Made by a program: the position numbers and the translations under genes. Below are positions 53,462-62,627 of a stretch of DNA of 64,000 bases, in pieces. The notes beneath the pieces are model-generated. The model was not told where the DNA came from. It searched no databases and worked only from the letters and a program-made list of their open reading frames with translations. Numbering within the stretch: position 1 is the stretch's first letter; each line of letters opens with the position of its first letter. Origin of the DNA: G020348185 sp964525045 (GTDB taxonomy: Bacteria > Nitrospirota > Nitrospiria > Nitrospirales > UBA8639); the NCBI GenBank assembly GCA_964525045.1, contig CAZGFD010000010.1:75133-139132 (forward strand). The letters are read 5' to 3'.

Positions 53462-54889
53462 TTACAGAGAAGAATTGACGACTAACAATTTCAGCTCGGT
53501 CATATCTTGAATCGCATACCGAACCCCTTCTCTCCCAAGCCCGGAATCTTTTACACCGCCATAAGGCATATGATCAGCCCGAAAGCTGGGAATTTCGTTG
53601 GCGAGCACAGCCCCAACATCCAGTTCCTGGTAGGCACAAAAAATTTTATTGATATCTTGTGTGAAAATTCCTGCCTGAAGCCCAAAGGCTGAATCGTTGA
53701 GCTGATACAGAGCCTCCTCGAATTTTCCATAAGGAGACACGGTCACAAGAGGCCCGAACGCTTCCTCGCAAGACACCTTCATTTGGGGTTTGATATCGGT
53801 CAAGACGGTTGGCGCCATTACTGATTTCTGAAACGTGCCCCCCGTCCTGATGGTGGCTCCTTGACTGACGGCTTCGTCCAACCATTTTTTCAGCCGGTCA
53901 ACAGCTGCTTGATTGATCAAGGGACCGACGACGGTTTCTTCCTTCTCCGGATCGCCGGTAGGAAGGCCACGAACGTTGTCGATTAAATTATCAAGAAACG
54001 ATTCATAGACCGATTCCTGAACTAAAATTCTTTGGACCGAAACGCAGATTTGCCCAGAATATCCAAAGCCGCCTGCAATACATCGATGAACTGCCGTATC
54101 GATTTGCGCATCCGGTTCAATGACGACGCCTGCATTCCCGCCAAGTTCCAGATGAACTCGTTTTTTACCCGCTTTGGATTTCAACATCCATCCCACAGCG
54201 GCACTTCCGGTAAAACTCAAGGCTTGAAACCTTGTATCTTGCACCAAAGACTCCGCAAGGGAATTCGAACAGGGAATCACGCTGAAGGTACCTGCCGGGA
54301 ATCCACTTTCCAGAACCGCTTCCCCCAAAAGTAAGGAGGTGAGTGGAGTCTGTGGAGGGGGCTTGATCACGATGGGATTACCTGCGGCCAGACAAGGGGC
54401 AACCTTATGTGCGATCAGATTTAAGGGAAAATTAAATGGAGTAATACCCAGCACCGGGCCTATAGGGAACCGGCGGACGATTCCATGGTATTTCTCCATT
54501 CCGGGGCTGCGATCCATGGCAATGACTTCCCCCGGAATCCTAGTGGTTTCTTCACTCGCGATTTGAAAAGTCTGAACGGCTCGACCAACTTCGCGACGGG
54601 CATCATTAATGGGTTTCCCAGCCTCCGAACAAATGCAACGGGCAAATTCCTCTCCTCGTTGTTCGATAACCGTAGCAATCCGCGCCAGCCCCTTTGCCCT
54701 CATATGCCCGGGAAAAGTTTTTAAAGCCGTGAACGCTCTGCAGGCGTTCTCCACGGCCTCGGCGACCTCTCCGGGTCCTGCTTGACAGACCTCGGCGACT
54801 AAACGGCCATCATAAGGATTGGTGATGGGCTCAACGGCATCGGTGCGTTCCCATTTGGCACCAATAAGAAAAGGACGGGGCGCTGTCAT
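53462..54889 (-). CDS. NAD(P)-dependent aldehyde dehydrogenase family protein
   Basis: A 475-aa ALDH. Motifs: GITPFNFPLNLIAHKVAPCL and GNPIVIKPPPQTPLT (cofactor binding), FTGSAAVGW, catalytic Glu in LELGGNAGVV and catalytic Cys in GQICVSVQRIL, with EEAFGPLVTV near the end. It oxidises an aldehyde to acid; the sequence resembles glyceraldehyde-3-phosphate/lactaldehyde type ALDHs, but substrate is not decided. Its start lies 17 bp after a zinc-ribbon gene on the same strand. Oxidation of a polyamine-derived aminoaldehyde is possible given neighbours. Confidence 0.9.
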   Translation of the reverse strand: MTAPRPFLIGAKWERTDAVEPITNPYDGRLVAEVCQAGPGEVAEAVENACRAFTALKTFPGHMRAKGLARIATVIEQRGEEFARCICSEAGKPINDARREVGRAVQTFQIASEETTRIPGEVIAMDRSPGMEKYHGIVRRFPIGPVLGITPFNFPLNLIAHKVAPCLAAGNPIVIKPPPQTPLTSLLLGEAVLESGFPAGTFSVIPCSNSLAESLVQDTRFQALSFTGSAAVGWMLKSKAGKKRVHLELGGNAGVVIEPDAQIDTAVHRCIAGGFGYSGQICVSVQRILVQESVYESFLDNLIDNVRGLPTGDPEKEETVVGPLINQAAVDRLKKWLDEAVSQGATIRTGGTFQKSVMAPTVLTDIKPQMKVSCEEAFGPLVTVSPYGKFEEALYQLNDSAFGLQAGIFTQDINKIFCAYQELDVGAVLANEIPSFRADHMPYGGVKDSGLGREGVRYAIQDMTELKLLVVNSSL

Positions 54890-54906
54890 GATGAGACCTC
54901 CGGGAA

Positions 54907-55230
54907 TCAGGTTGGAAGAGGCTCTTCGCGGGATACTAATGGTTCAGAGTCGGATGGGGGAACTGTCGTCACATTGGCTTCAGAGCGAGCTTTGGCAATA
55001 AGGTCCTCGGTCCCCCATTCTTGAATGGACTCAAAAGTAAATGGCTCAAATGCCGAGACGGCTCCACACCCAGGACACCCTTGGATGGGAACTTTGGAGC
55101 GAAAAACTTCGTCGAGACATTCCATGCACACAAATAGATCCGGGGCGCCTTGCTCACTTTCTACCGGCCAAAATGTTTGAGATTCAAGCACAGCGGGGTA
55201 CTCACTCCTATTGGTATTGGTAATTATCAA
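54907..55230 (-). CDS. Small zinc-ribbon protein
   Basis: A 107-aa protein with CMEC and CPGC about 23 residues apart, a zinc ribbon, then an acidic, Pro/Ser-rich C-terminus. No specific family was recognised. It is placed between the DsbA-like and ALDH genes on the same strand (gaps 83 and 17 bp). Confidence 0.65.
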   Translation of the reverse strand: MIITNTNRSEYPAVLESQTFWPVESEQGAPDLFVCMECLDEVFRSKVPIQGCPGCGAVSAFEPFTFESIQEWGTEDLIAKARSEANVTTVPPSDSEPLVSREEPLPT

Positions 55231-55313
55231 AACTCCGTCTTGGGAGTTCCTAATGGATAATGAACTTTTAAATAAGAATAGGCAAGCTGGTGCAATATTG
55301 CAAGATGGTTCGT

Positions 55314-56018
55314 TTACAACCCTTCGACGTTAGGGGAAGTCGGTGAAGGGGGTTGAGAGCCATTCTGTTGAGCCTTTTTCAATAATTTCTCAATCTCTTC
55401 TTCGAAAACCTCAAAAGGAAAGGCCCCAGGAATGAAAAGAGCCTCGCTCCCTTTTGAGAAGTCAGTCAGAAACAGGATAAATCCCGGGGTACCCCGAATT
55501 CCGAGCTGTCCACCTTCAAGGCGATCTTGATAAATATCTTCCAAATGACGCTGGCTTTCTAGACATTCAGAAAAGTCATCCAGGTCCAGATCCAGATCTT
55601 TGGCCATTTCCTGCAGGGTAAACATGTCAAATTTCCTACCGCTATTGAACAGGCGATCATGCATTGGCCAATAGGCTTGTTGATCGCCTGCGCATCGTGC
55701 CGCGAGAGCTGAATGAAGAGCAGGTCCACTGGGTGAACGGGGAAAATCGCGGTAGACAAAACGAACTTTTCCGGTATCGATATAGCGCGTCAGGAGACGA
55801 GGGAAGGTTTCATGAAAGAATTTCTCGCAATACCCACAGGTGAAGTCCGAATATTCCAGCAACGTGACTGGGGCATTTGGGTCTCCCCTCACCTCATCAT
55901 CCGAACGTAGCAAAAGATCAGATGTTTGCCCGAAAGAAAAAGATACCACCAAAAGGGAGGCGGCCAGAATGAAAAAAGTGAGCAATCGGCATCTCATATT
56001 TTTTAAATGAATTCGCAT
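55314..56018 (-). CDS. DsbA-like thioredoxin-fold protein, exported
   Basis: A periplasmic thiol oxidoreductase with a signal peptide (LLTFFILAASLLVVSFSFGQ). The active site is TCGYC (SDFTCGYCEKFFHETF), the cis-Pro loop is GIRGTPGFILF, and the helical insertion lies between. The ATG at 56018 (MRIHLK) has GAAGGA about five nt upstream; two residues before it is another ATG. The family makes or isomerises disulfides, or serves c-type cytochrome maturation. The C-terminal tail is Pro/Ser-rich. Confidence 0.88.
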   Translation of the reverse strand: MRIHLKNMRCRLLTFFILAASLLVVSFSFGQTSDLLLRSDDEVRGDPNAPVTLLEYSDFTCGYCEKFFHETFPRLLTRYIDTGKVRFVYRDFPRSPSGPALHSALAARCAGDQQAYWPMHDRLFNSGRKFDMFTLQEMAKDLDLDLDDFSECLESQRHLEDIYQDRLEGGQLGIRGTPGFILFLTDFSKGSEALFIPGAFPFEVFEEEIEKLLKKAQQNGSQPPSPTSPNVEGL

Positions 56019-56141
56019 GTTCATCCTTCAACGGCTAGACAATCAGGGCCCAACTCTACCAGGGTCAAGAATCCCCTTGGGGGCTCTCTCTATCATCATA
56101 CTCTATTTTGTCACTCAGTTATGACTTTTGTCGAGACTGAT

Positions 56142-57248
56142 TTACTTCTCCCCGCTCGGCTCAAGAAGGGCCACCATGAGGAGCGGCCACACAACCGTGG
56201 CATCACTTAAAACCTCCGCAAATTTTCCCCCTTCACTAGGCGGAACAAATTTTCCCCACGACACACCTTCTTGATACGTGCAGCCGCTTAATCCGCCCCA
56301 GTAATCCGGTTCAGGGCATATTCTCACCCCATATTGAAACCGGGGTGGGGTCAACTGAACACCCAGGCGCGTATTTAAAATATCAACATAGGGAGGGGTT
56401 TGCTGGGCCCAATTTCTGGGAACACCTCCACCAATGGTCCAGATTCCGAGTCGTTTGGCAGAAAGAAGACGTTCCGTATAACTATTCAAATCCAGAAAGG
56501 GATTAAAAGTCGGGAGATGTTTTTGAAGACGCTTCCACAGTTCAGAATCATTCGAAGTTGGGTTTTGCAGGTCCAATCCTTGTTTAACACTTTCCTGCAT
56601 GGCCCAGATCGACACATCTAAGCCTAATTCAGAGTCCGTAAACGCTGGAATGTATACCGGGACACCCTTAAGATAGGCACTCTTAAGGATAGCCGGACCT
56701 TCAAATTGCTCATTGAGCGTGAGTCCAAGTTCTCTGTTCAAGATTTCAGAGGATATCGGTTCGGTAGGATTAAGGCGTTGTAAGGTCCCTCCCACGACTT
56801 GTTCAACATGGTTTAAATTTAATTCCATTTCTAAAGTGTCATAGACCCGATTGTATCCCTTCTCAAAAAGCTCCACATCTCCCATCGAGGGGTGATATTT
56901 GTAATGCGTTTCTCCAACGGCTTCACTCATTCCATGAGCCATCAGCGCACCAGTGGAAACCACCACTTGCACCATTCCCCGGTCGATCATGGTGGTGATG
57001 ATTTTCCCCATTTTGGCAATGGTCATGGCACCTGACACCGTCAAAACCACAGTGCAATCCGGATCTTCTACCATTTTTTTCAGAATTTCGAAGGCCTCGC
57101 CTAATCGCCGACCCCCGAAAGAAGTCTTTTTCATTGCTTTCAACAAGTCCGTAAACGAATGAATGGTTTCCGGATCTAGAGACTGCAGTGCTTCCAAGCC
57201 GTCTTCGGCTCCATCATGAAATTGCCGGGGTTGCATCATGATCTCCAA
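56142..57248 (-). CDS. Deoxyhypusine-synthase-like protein
   Basis: A 368-aa protein of the deoxyhypusine synthase family. VVLTVSGAMTIAKMGKIITT, STGALMAHGMSEAVGETHYK (NAD-binding part), GVPVYIPAFTDSELGLDVSI, IWTIGGGVPRNWAQQTPPYV and, near the C-terminus, SWGKFVPPSEGG with the catalytic Lys at about 333. In eukaryotes and archaea the enzyme modifies eIF5A; bacteria have no eIF5A, and homologues are thought to be homospermidine-synthase-like or act on another amine acceptor. It is near the arginine decarboxylase, so a polyamine role is likely. Confidence 0.87.
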   Translation of the reverse strand: MEIMMQPRQFHDGAEDGLEALQSLDPETIHSFTDLLKAMKKTSFGGRRLGEAFEILKKMVEDPDCTVVLTVSGAMTIAKMGKIITTMIDRGMVQVVVSTGALMAHGMSEAVGETHYKYHPSMGDVELFEKGYNRVYDTLEMELNLNHVEQVVGGTLQRLNPTEPISSEILNRELGLTLNEQFEGPAILKSAYLKGVPVYIPAFTDSELGLDVSIWAMQESVKQGLDLQNPTSNDSELWKRLQKHLPTFNPFLDLNSYTERLLSAKRLGIWTIGGGVPRNWAQQTPPYVDILNTRLGVQLTPPRFQYGVRICPEPDYWGGLSGCTYQEGVSWGKFVPPSEGGKFAEVLSDATVVWPLLMVALLEPSGEK

Positions 57249-57350
57249 TTAATTCGGTTAAATGGCCTACTTTTAAAAGAAGGGGGATGGAAACCCCAAG
57301 ACAGGAGCGAATTCCAGATAAAAAGGCTGAAAAACGCTTGATGGGGAGAT

Positions 57351-57428
57351 TGGTGGTCCCAACGGGATTTGAACCCGTGTCTGTACCTTGAGAGGGTACC
57401 GTCCTAGGCCAAGCTAGACGATGGGACC
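57351..57428 (-). tRNA. tRNA-Glu (anticodon CTC)
   Basis: A 78-nt minus-strand cloverleaf: acceptor GGTCCCA pairs with TGGGACC, anticodon stem ends GGTAC/GTACA-type with loop CTCTCAA (CTC reads GAG), T loop TTCAAAT, discriminator A and encoded CCA. Confidence 0.94.
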
Positions 57429-57559
57429 AGCTGGTCTCTATGCTTTACACCTCGAGATGTCCGTTGCGCTTGCTGTGTTGGGACAGCCTCCAGCCCATTG
57501 CTTTCGAAGGGGTAACTGTACCATATGGCTGAACCGCTTTCCAATTCGCTCCCTTAAAG

Positions 57560-57600
57560 GTCGGTTCAGGGGTTTCAGGTTTTAAGTTTCAGGGAAAAAG
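57560..57600. repeat. GTTTCAGG-type intergenic repeat
   Basis: GGTTTCAGGTTTTAAGTTTC-like run between tRNA-Glu and the cupredoxin gene. Confidence 0.5.
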
Positions 57601-57675
57601 ATGGGGCAACCATCCAGGTATAATTTTGGAAATGGTAACGGGTAGCTGGAATCCGAATAAGTGAATAAAAAGATC

Positions 57676-58074
57676 TTATATATCTGCACTTCGACTCTTT
57701 GGAGCGAGGATCGTAATCATTCCGCGCATGAACGGATGGAGCCCGCAATGATAAGCATAGCGACCAGGAGGGAGCCGTGTAAGGTCAAATGAGCCATGGG
57801 GCTTAATCACACCGGAATTTAAGCGACACGAGGAACTTAGTGAGCATTCATCTGCAATGATCGTATGAATCTCATGGGTGTCATTAACCCAGCGAATGAC
57901 AGTTCCTGACATCACTGACACCGAATTTGGCGAAAAAAATGGCGCACGGTGTTCAATCCGGATTTGATGGACAGAAGTTGCCGCCAAAGCCATCCATCCC
58001 TGCAAGGCCAGAGCGACAATCCCAATCCCCCAAACAACTCTGTGAATAATCGGATTTCCCCCGCGAAGAAACAT
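57676..58074 (-). CDS. Exported cupredoxin (plastocyanin-like)
   Basis: A 132-aa copper protein. The N-terminal hydrophobic segment (VVWGIGIVALALQGWMALAA) is a signal peptide. The cupredoxin fold shows FFSPNSVSVMSGTVIRWVND, a His after it (EIHTI), and the C-terminal copper loop YHCGLHPFMRG supplying Cys, His and Met. It is a probable periplasmic electron carrier. An extra Cys pair (DECSLSSSCR) may form a disulfide. Confidence 0.88.
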   Translation of the reverse strand: MFLRGGNPIIHRVVWGIGIVALALQGWMALAATSVHQIRIEHRAPFFSPNSVSVMSGTVIRWVNDTHEIHTIIADECSLSSSCRLNSGVIKPHGSFDLTRLPPGRYAYHCGLHPFMRGMITILAPKSRSADI

Positions 58075-58291
58075 TAGGAAAGATCAATTCCTCCTCTCCA
58101 ACTGCACAGTGCCATCCCGTTGCTGTGGATGAAATATCCAATGTCGAACAAGGAATATCGAATCATGAAGGGTGAGAAGGTTTTTCGCCCGGTGTGTGAA
58201 AATCATTTCCAAAGATAGCAATCAATTGAACCAAGACCCTACTTTCTTTTCCCTCGGCGTTCATGATTCCTTGTTGGATATTCGAAATTCT

Positions 58292-59812
58292 CTATGGTTT
58301 TATCGCTAAGAAAATGGTTCCACGTCCTCGCTTCAATAACACTAATACCGGGGATTTTTCTTCCAGATTGCTGGTTAATCGCTGGAAGTCTTCAATGGTC
58401 CTTACTTCCTGACGGTTGAGTTCAACGAGAATATCTCCTTCACGAAGGCCAGCTCGTGCCGCGGGAGAATCGGCCTCAATGTGGGTAATCACCACCCCTT
58501 TCTGGTCGGTCCCCTGTTCCGGAGGGATGGGTCCCACAGTAATCCCGGCTAAGGCATGATCTCCTTGCGTTTTCCCTTCAGTCCCACTGGAAAGGGAGGC
58601 TAAATCCCGCGGCATTTCTCCAATAGAAATTTCCAGGTCTTTTTCTCTACCCTCACGCCATACGATCATCCTGGCTGTGCTATTGGGAGGGGTGTCAGCC
58701 ACCAGGGCCCTGAGATGATTAGGATCTTTTACGGAAGTTCCTTGAAATTCCCGAATGATATCTCCTCGCCGGACTCCAGCTCCCTTGGCAGGACTATCGT
58801 CGAAAACATCTCCCACTAAGACCCCAGTCGTGTCGGGTGCATCAAATTGAGTGGCAAGATCTGGTGTCACCTCTTGAATGGATACCCCGAGCCAACCTCT
58901 GACCACTTTTCCGTGACTGATCAGACTCTGCATCACGTGCTTCACCATTTGACTGGGAATCGCAAACCCTATCCCCATATATCCGCCGGTTCGTGAAAAA
59001 ATGGCTGTATTAATTCCGATCAATTCACCATTGAGATTGACCAGCGCGCCTCCCGAATTCCCGGGATTGATGGCGGCATCCGTTTGAATAAAGTTTTCGT
59101 AATCAACAATACCCATGTTAGCCCGCCCAACCGCACTGATAATGCCCATCGTCACCGTTTGATTGAGCCCGAACGGATTACCAACGGCCAAAACCATTTC
59201 GCCAACTTGAAGAGATTTGGAATCCCCCCAGGGCAAGGTCGGCAAATCCGAAGCCTCGATCTTTATGACCGCAAGATCCGTCTTGGGATCTGTCCCAATG
59301 AGCTTTGCTGGATATTTCTGTTTGTCGGCCAACATCACTTGAAGTTCATCGGCCTGTTCAACGACATGGTTGTTGGTCACGATGTACCCATCGCTTGCGA
59401 CAATAACCCCAGAACCAAGCCCCTGTTCGTGACGTTCCTGGGGTTGACGAAACCGTCGCTCAAACTCTTCACCAAAAAATCGTCGAAAAAACGGATCATC
59501 AAAAAAAGGCGCCCGCTGGGATTCCTCAACCTTACGGGTAGTCGATATGTTGACCACCGAAGCCATCGCCTCTTTGGATACGCGGACAAAGGTATCGTTA
59601 GATGGAAGACCTACCGTAGAAACTCTGGCCATGGGAGTTGTCGAGGTGGGTGAGGCCGCTGAGACCGTCGCCTGGGCAATATCACCAGCATCCCCGGACC
59701 CTTGAGAGCATTGGACAAAGGCCATAAGTAAGAGGCCAAGCGTACATATCCTAACCCAGCCGGTTTGGAGGAAAGACCCAGACCCGGCGGTTAGACACTC
59801 AAACACCTTCAT
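58292..59812 (-). CDS. degP: DegP/HtrA-family serine protease
   Basis: A 506-aa periplasmic protease/chaperone. The ATG at 59812 follows AAGGAGTATTTC; a 16-codon longer frame lacks a site. The N-terminus has a hydrophobic segment (ICTLGLLLMAFVQC). The trypsin-like domain has the catalytic triad His in VTNNHVVE, Asp in PKTDLAVI and Ser in GNSGGALV. Two PDZ domains follow: GWLGVSIQEVTPDLATQFDA onwards and GITVGPIPPEQGTDQKGVVI onwards. It degrades misfolded envelope proteins and fits the Hsp20-rich stress theme of the window. Confidence 0.94.
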   Translation of the reverse strand: MKVFECLTAGSGSFLQTGWVRICTLGLLLMAFVQCSQGSGDAGDIAQATVSAASPTSTTPMARVSTVGLPSNDTFVRVSKEAMASVVNISTTRKVEESQRAPFFDDPFFRRFFGEEFERRFRQPQERHEQGLGSGVIVASDGYIVTNNHVVEQADELQVMLADKQKYPAKLIGTDPKTDLAVIKIEASDLPTLPWGDSKSLQVGEMVLAVGNPFGLNQTVTMGIISAVGRANMGIVDYENFIQTDAAINPGNSGGALVNLNGELIGINTAIFSRTGGYMGIGFAIPSQMVKHVMQSLISHGKVVRGWLGVSIQEVTPDLATQFDAPDTTGVLVGDVFDDSPAKGAGVRRGDIIREFQGTSVKDPNHLRALVADTPPNSTARMIVWREGREKDLEISIGEMPRDLASLSSGTEGKTQGDHALAGITVGPIPPEQGTDQKGVVITHIEADSPAARAGLREGDILVELNRQEVRTIEDFQRLTSNLEEKSPVLVLLKRGRGTIFLAIKP

Positions 59813-59913
59813 GAAATACTCCTTCCCATGAAACTTTTTGAAATTAATTGCGTACACCAAAGGGATGGGACCCCTTGAATGGTAGAAATCTGATAATTGA
59901 TCTTACCATCTCT

Positions 59914-59996
59914 CAACTTGAAACCTGAAACCTGCCAAAAGGGGATCGAATGGCTTGAAGGGCTGAATTCATATTTTCCTTTGAAACCTGTTCAAC
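59914..59996. repeat. GAAACCTG-type intergenic repeat
   Basis: ACTTGAAACCTGAAACCTG and a later TTGAAACCTG, between rpiA and degP. Confidence 0.5.
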
Positions 59997-60053
59997 ATAC
60001 TATCTTACCGTCTATGGGTGAACAGTTCTTAGTTTACCCAAAAATATGAAAGG

Positions 60054-60767
60054 CTACCGGGATCCAGACCCCGGGCATTCATACACCTCCGTTCCCTGAT
60101 TCGTCCCGACAATGAGCATAGAGGTCATCCCCGTAAAGATGCCATTCTCAACCACCCCTGGAATTTGATTGAGCCGGGTTTCGAGATCAGAGGGTTGGGA
60201 GATTTCCGGAATTTCCAAATCCAAAATGTAATTCCCGTTATCGGTCACAAAGGCCGACCCGTCTCGTTGCCGAAGCGATACCCGTGATCCGAGGGGTGCA
60301 ACTAATTGATGGGTATGGGGCCATCCGAAGGGGGTGATCTCTATGGGAACGGGGAATATAGCACCTAACACGGAAACCTTTTTCCCGACATCGACAATGA
60401 CAATAAACCGTCGAGCCGCCTTCGCCACAATTTTTTCCCTTAATAAGGCCCCTCCCCCTCCCTTAATAAGATTGAATCCGGCATCAACTTGATCAGCCCC
60501 ATCAATCGCCACATCGATCTTCCAATCAGCTTCCTCATCAAGGATAGGAATTCCGAGCTGTTTCGCGAGTAAAGCAGTCCCCCGTGAGGTGGGAACCCCT
60601 TGAATCCGCAATCCCTGCCTGATCCGATTAGCCAATCCCTCCAACAAATACTTGACAGTGGAGCCTGTTCCAAGTCCCACCACACTGTTGTTCGGGATAA
60701 AATCAAGCGCCCGTTCGGCTGCCGCTTTTTTTTGAATATCTTGAGAAGGAGAAGGAGGCGGCACCAT
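60054..60767 (-). CDS. rpiA: RpiA, ribose-5-phosphate isomerase A
   Basis: A 237-aa isomerase linking ribulose-5-P and ribose-5-P. Motifs: VVGLGTGSTVKYLLEGL, VAIDGADQVDAGFNLIKGGG (catalytic Asp), GALLREKIVAKAA and VDVGKKVSVLG. Start overlaps the glk stop (TGATG), so translation is coupled. Confidence 0.94.
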   Translation of the reverse strand: MVPPPSPSQDIQKKAAAERALDFIPNNSVVGLGTGSTVKYLLEGLANRIRQGLRIQGVPTSRGTALLAKQLGIPILDEEADWKIDVAIDGADQVDAGFNLIKGGGGALLREKIVAKAARRFIVIVDVGKKVSVLGAIFPVPIEITPFGWPHTHQLVAPLGSRVSLRQRDGSAFVTDNGNYILDLEIPEISQPSDLETRLNQIPGVVENGIFTGMTSMLIVGTNQGTEVYECPGSGSR

Positions 60768-61840
60768 CAGAATGAATCCGCTTGTTTTTGCCCTGCCGCC
60801 ACGGAAGCTGCTCCAAGGAGCCCTGTATTGGGGTTCAGAATGACATGGACCGGAATCTTATTCAACAGTCGCCTATGACGACCTTTATCTAAATAGGCTT
60901 TCAAAAAGGTGCCATCCCGGAGAAGAGGAAGAATTTTCGGTGCAATGCCCCCACCAAGATACATCCCCCCGATGGCCAGGGTCTTGAGTGCCAGATTTGC
61001 TGCCTCCCCACCATAAATGGAAAGGAATAGTTTTAACGTTTGAGCGCAAATGTCAGGTTTCCCGCTCAAGGCGGCCTCCGCAATCAGGGCTGCAGGGTCT
61101 CCAGTGGGCAGCCGTTCGGCAAACCAGGTTGGTTCATTTTTTTGGGTATCACGAAGAAATTGATAAATCGTGTGTATGCCCGGACCAGATAATACGCGAT
61201 CATAACTCACATGAAGATAACTGGTTCTAAGATAACGCAGTAATTCGATCTCGAGATCGTTATTCGGTGCAAAATTGCTATGACCTCCTTCCGAGGGAGA
61301 CACATGGTACCTGGTGCCGTCCCAAAACAGAATGGCTTGACCAAGCCCGGTTCCTGCGGCAATTAACGCACGGGTACCCGACGTCTGAACGGAAGCTGAA
61401 GGATTTAAGGATTCGAGTTCATCAGGATGAAGTTCCATGAGCCCGTAGGCTGTGGCCTCCAAGTCGTTCAGGAGCCGTACTTTTTTCATCTGTAAATGTT
61501 GGGCGATTTTCTGCCCATCAATGACCCAGGGGATATTCGTGGTGCGGCAGATATTGTTCAGAACTGGACCGGCCACCCCAAAGCAGGCACCGGTCAACGT
61601 CGTTGAGGATGACGGTTCAGGGGAGTTCTTTGATTCCTCGCTTTGGGTCGGCTCTTCACTGATATCATCGTCAGGTATGCCTTCGGAATCTTCTTCAAGA
61701 AACTCGGTCAGGACCTCTTCGAGGGACCCGTAATCCTCACTCCAATAGGACTCCTGGCGAATGGGATCGACGCGTTGGTCTTTCCAGTCGTAGAGGGCTA
61801 AGAGGGTTTTGGTTCCTCCAATGTCTCCGGCAAGAATCAT
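60767..61840 (-). CDS. glk: Glucokinase (Glk family) with acidic insertion
   Basis: A 357-aa kinase phosphorylating glucose with ATP. GDIGGTKTLLALYDW is the phosphate-1 loop, ACFGVAGPVLNN and LLNDLEATAYGL (catalytic Asp) follow, and AAGTGLGQAILF and GGMYLGGGIAPKIL complete the ATP site. About residues 48-82 form an acidic, low-complexity insertion (EEDSEGIPDDDISEEPTQSE) that usual Glk proteins lack. It is cotranscribed with rpiA. Confidence 0.92.
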   Translation of the reverse strand: MILAGDIGGTKTLLALYDWKDQRVDPIRQESYWSEDYGSLEEVLTEFLEEDSEGIPDDDISEEPTQSEESKNSPEPSSSTTLTGACFGVAGPVLNNICRTTNIPWVIDGQKIAQHLQMKKVRLLNDLEATAYGLMELHPDELESLNPSASVQTSGTRALIAAGTGLGQAILFWDGTRYHVSPSEGGHSNFAPNNDLEIELLRYLRTSYLHVSYDRVLSGPGIHTIYQFLRDTQKNEPTWFAERLPTGDPAALIAEAALSGKPDICAQTLKLFLSIYGGEAANLALKTLAIGGMYLGGGIAPKILPLLRDGTFLKAYLDKGRHRRLLNKIPVHVILNPNTGLLGAASVAAGQKQADSF

Positions 61841-61865
61841 CGATGGTTAAAAATGATTTAAAAAA

Positions 61866-61890
61866 AGTTTCAGGTTTCAGGGTTCAAGTT
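61866..61890. repeat. GTTTCAGG-type intergenic repeat upstream of glk
   Basis: GTTTCAGGTTTCAGGGTTC run immediately ahead of the glk start, on the side from which glk is transcribed. Confidence 0.5.
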
Positions 61891-61997
61891 CGTAGCTGCA
61901 GCATCTCATGCTGCCTCCGAATGTCGAAAAAGTGAATCCAGAATTCATTTCCTGCAACATAGCGAATGTCATTGGGAGGTGCAAGGAAGATGGTTAC

Positions 61998-62534
61998 CTA
62001 GTCGGAGATATTGAACCTAGAAACAGCAGGTGAATCGAGAAATTTCCATTGAGAAAAGGTTGCGGCTTGGCCCATTTGACGACCGTGAAAATCCACCACG
62101 TTCCAGACAATAGCGCCTTGGACTAAAAATCGTTTGCCGGTTTTGGAGATACGAATCCCTCGGTAATCATCAATAAATCCATGCCGGGATGCCCGCTGAA
62201 GCATCTGGGCTCGTTCTCCCCGGCCAAGAGGTTCCGTCGTCAATCGAGAGGGAGTGCGAGTCAATTCGTCAAAGGTCGTCTCCCATAAGGCCAGGGCCGC
62301 GCGGTTGCCATAATTCAGAATCGGATCATCCTGCATGCCATGGGAAACCACGACAAACGGACTGGCAAACAACTGATGAGACTGTTCCTGAACAGTGCCA
62401 CTTCGGGCAATCAATTCATGATTGAGCCACTGATGGTAGCTATCTAAAAGCCGTTGAGTCCACTCAACAACAAACGGTTGTTTCCAAATGAACCCAACCG
62501 ATAGGTCTGGCGATTCCTGGGGATCATGGATCAT
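61998..62534 (-). CDS. MEKHLA-domain protein
   Basis: A 178-aa protein that is almost all MEKHLA domain, a PAS-related fold: LLDSYHQWLNHELI, SPFVVVSHGMQDDPILNYGN, RAALALWETTFDELTRTPSR and YRGIRISKTGKRFLVQGAIV. The role is unknown; stand-alone MEKHLA proteins may be sensors. Confidence 0.85.
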   Translation of the reverse strand: MIHDPQESPDLSVGFIWKQPFVVEWTQRLLDSYHQWLNHELIARSGTVQEQSHQLFASPFVVVSHGMQDDPILNYGNRAALALWETTFDELTRTPSRLTTEPLGRGERAQMLQRASRHGFIDDYRGIRISKTGKRFLVQGAIVWNVVDFHGRQMGQAATFSQWKFLDSPAVSRFNISD

Positions 62535-62627
62535 AGCAAAGACAGTAAAAAACCGATCCTATCGCTTCAACCCAAGGAGACAGTCAAGGCTATCAAAACT
62601 TGAGCATTCCCCCAGGTCGTCCAATAC

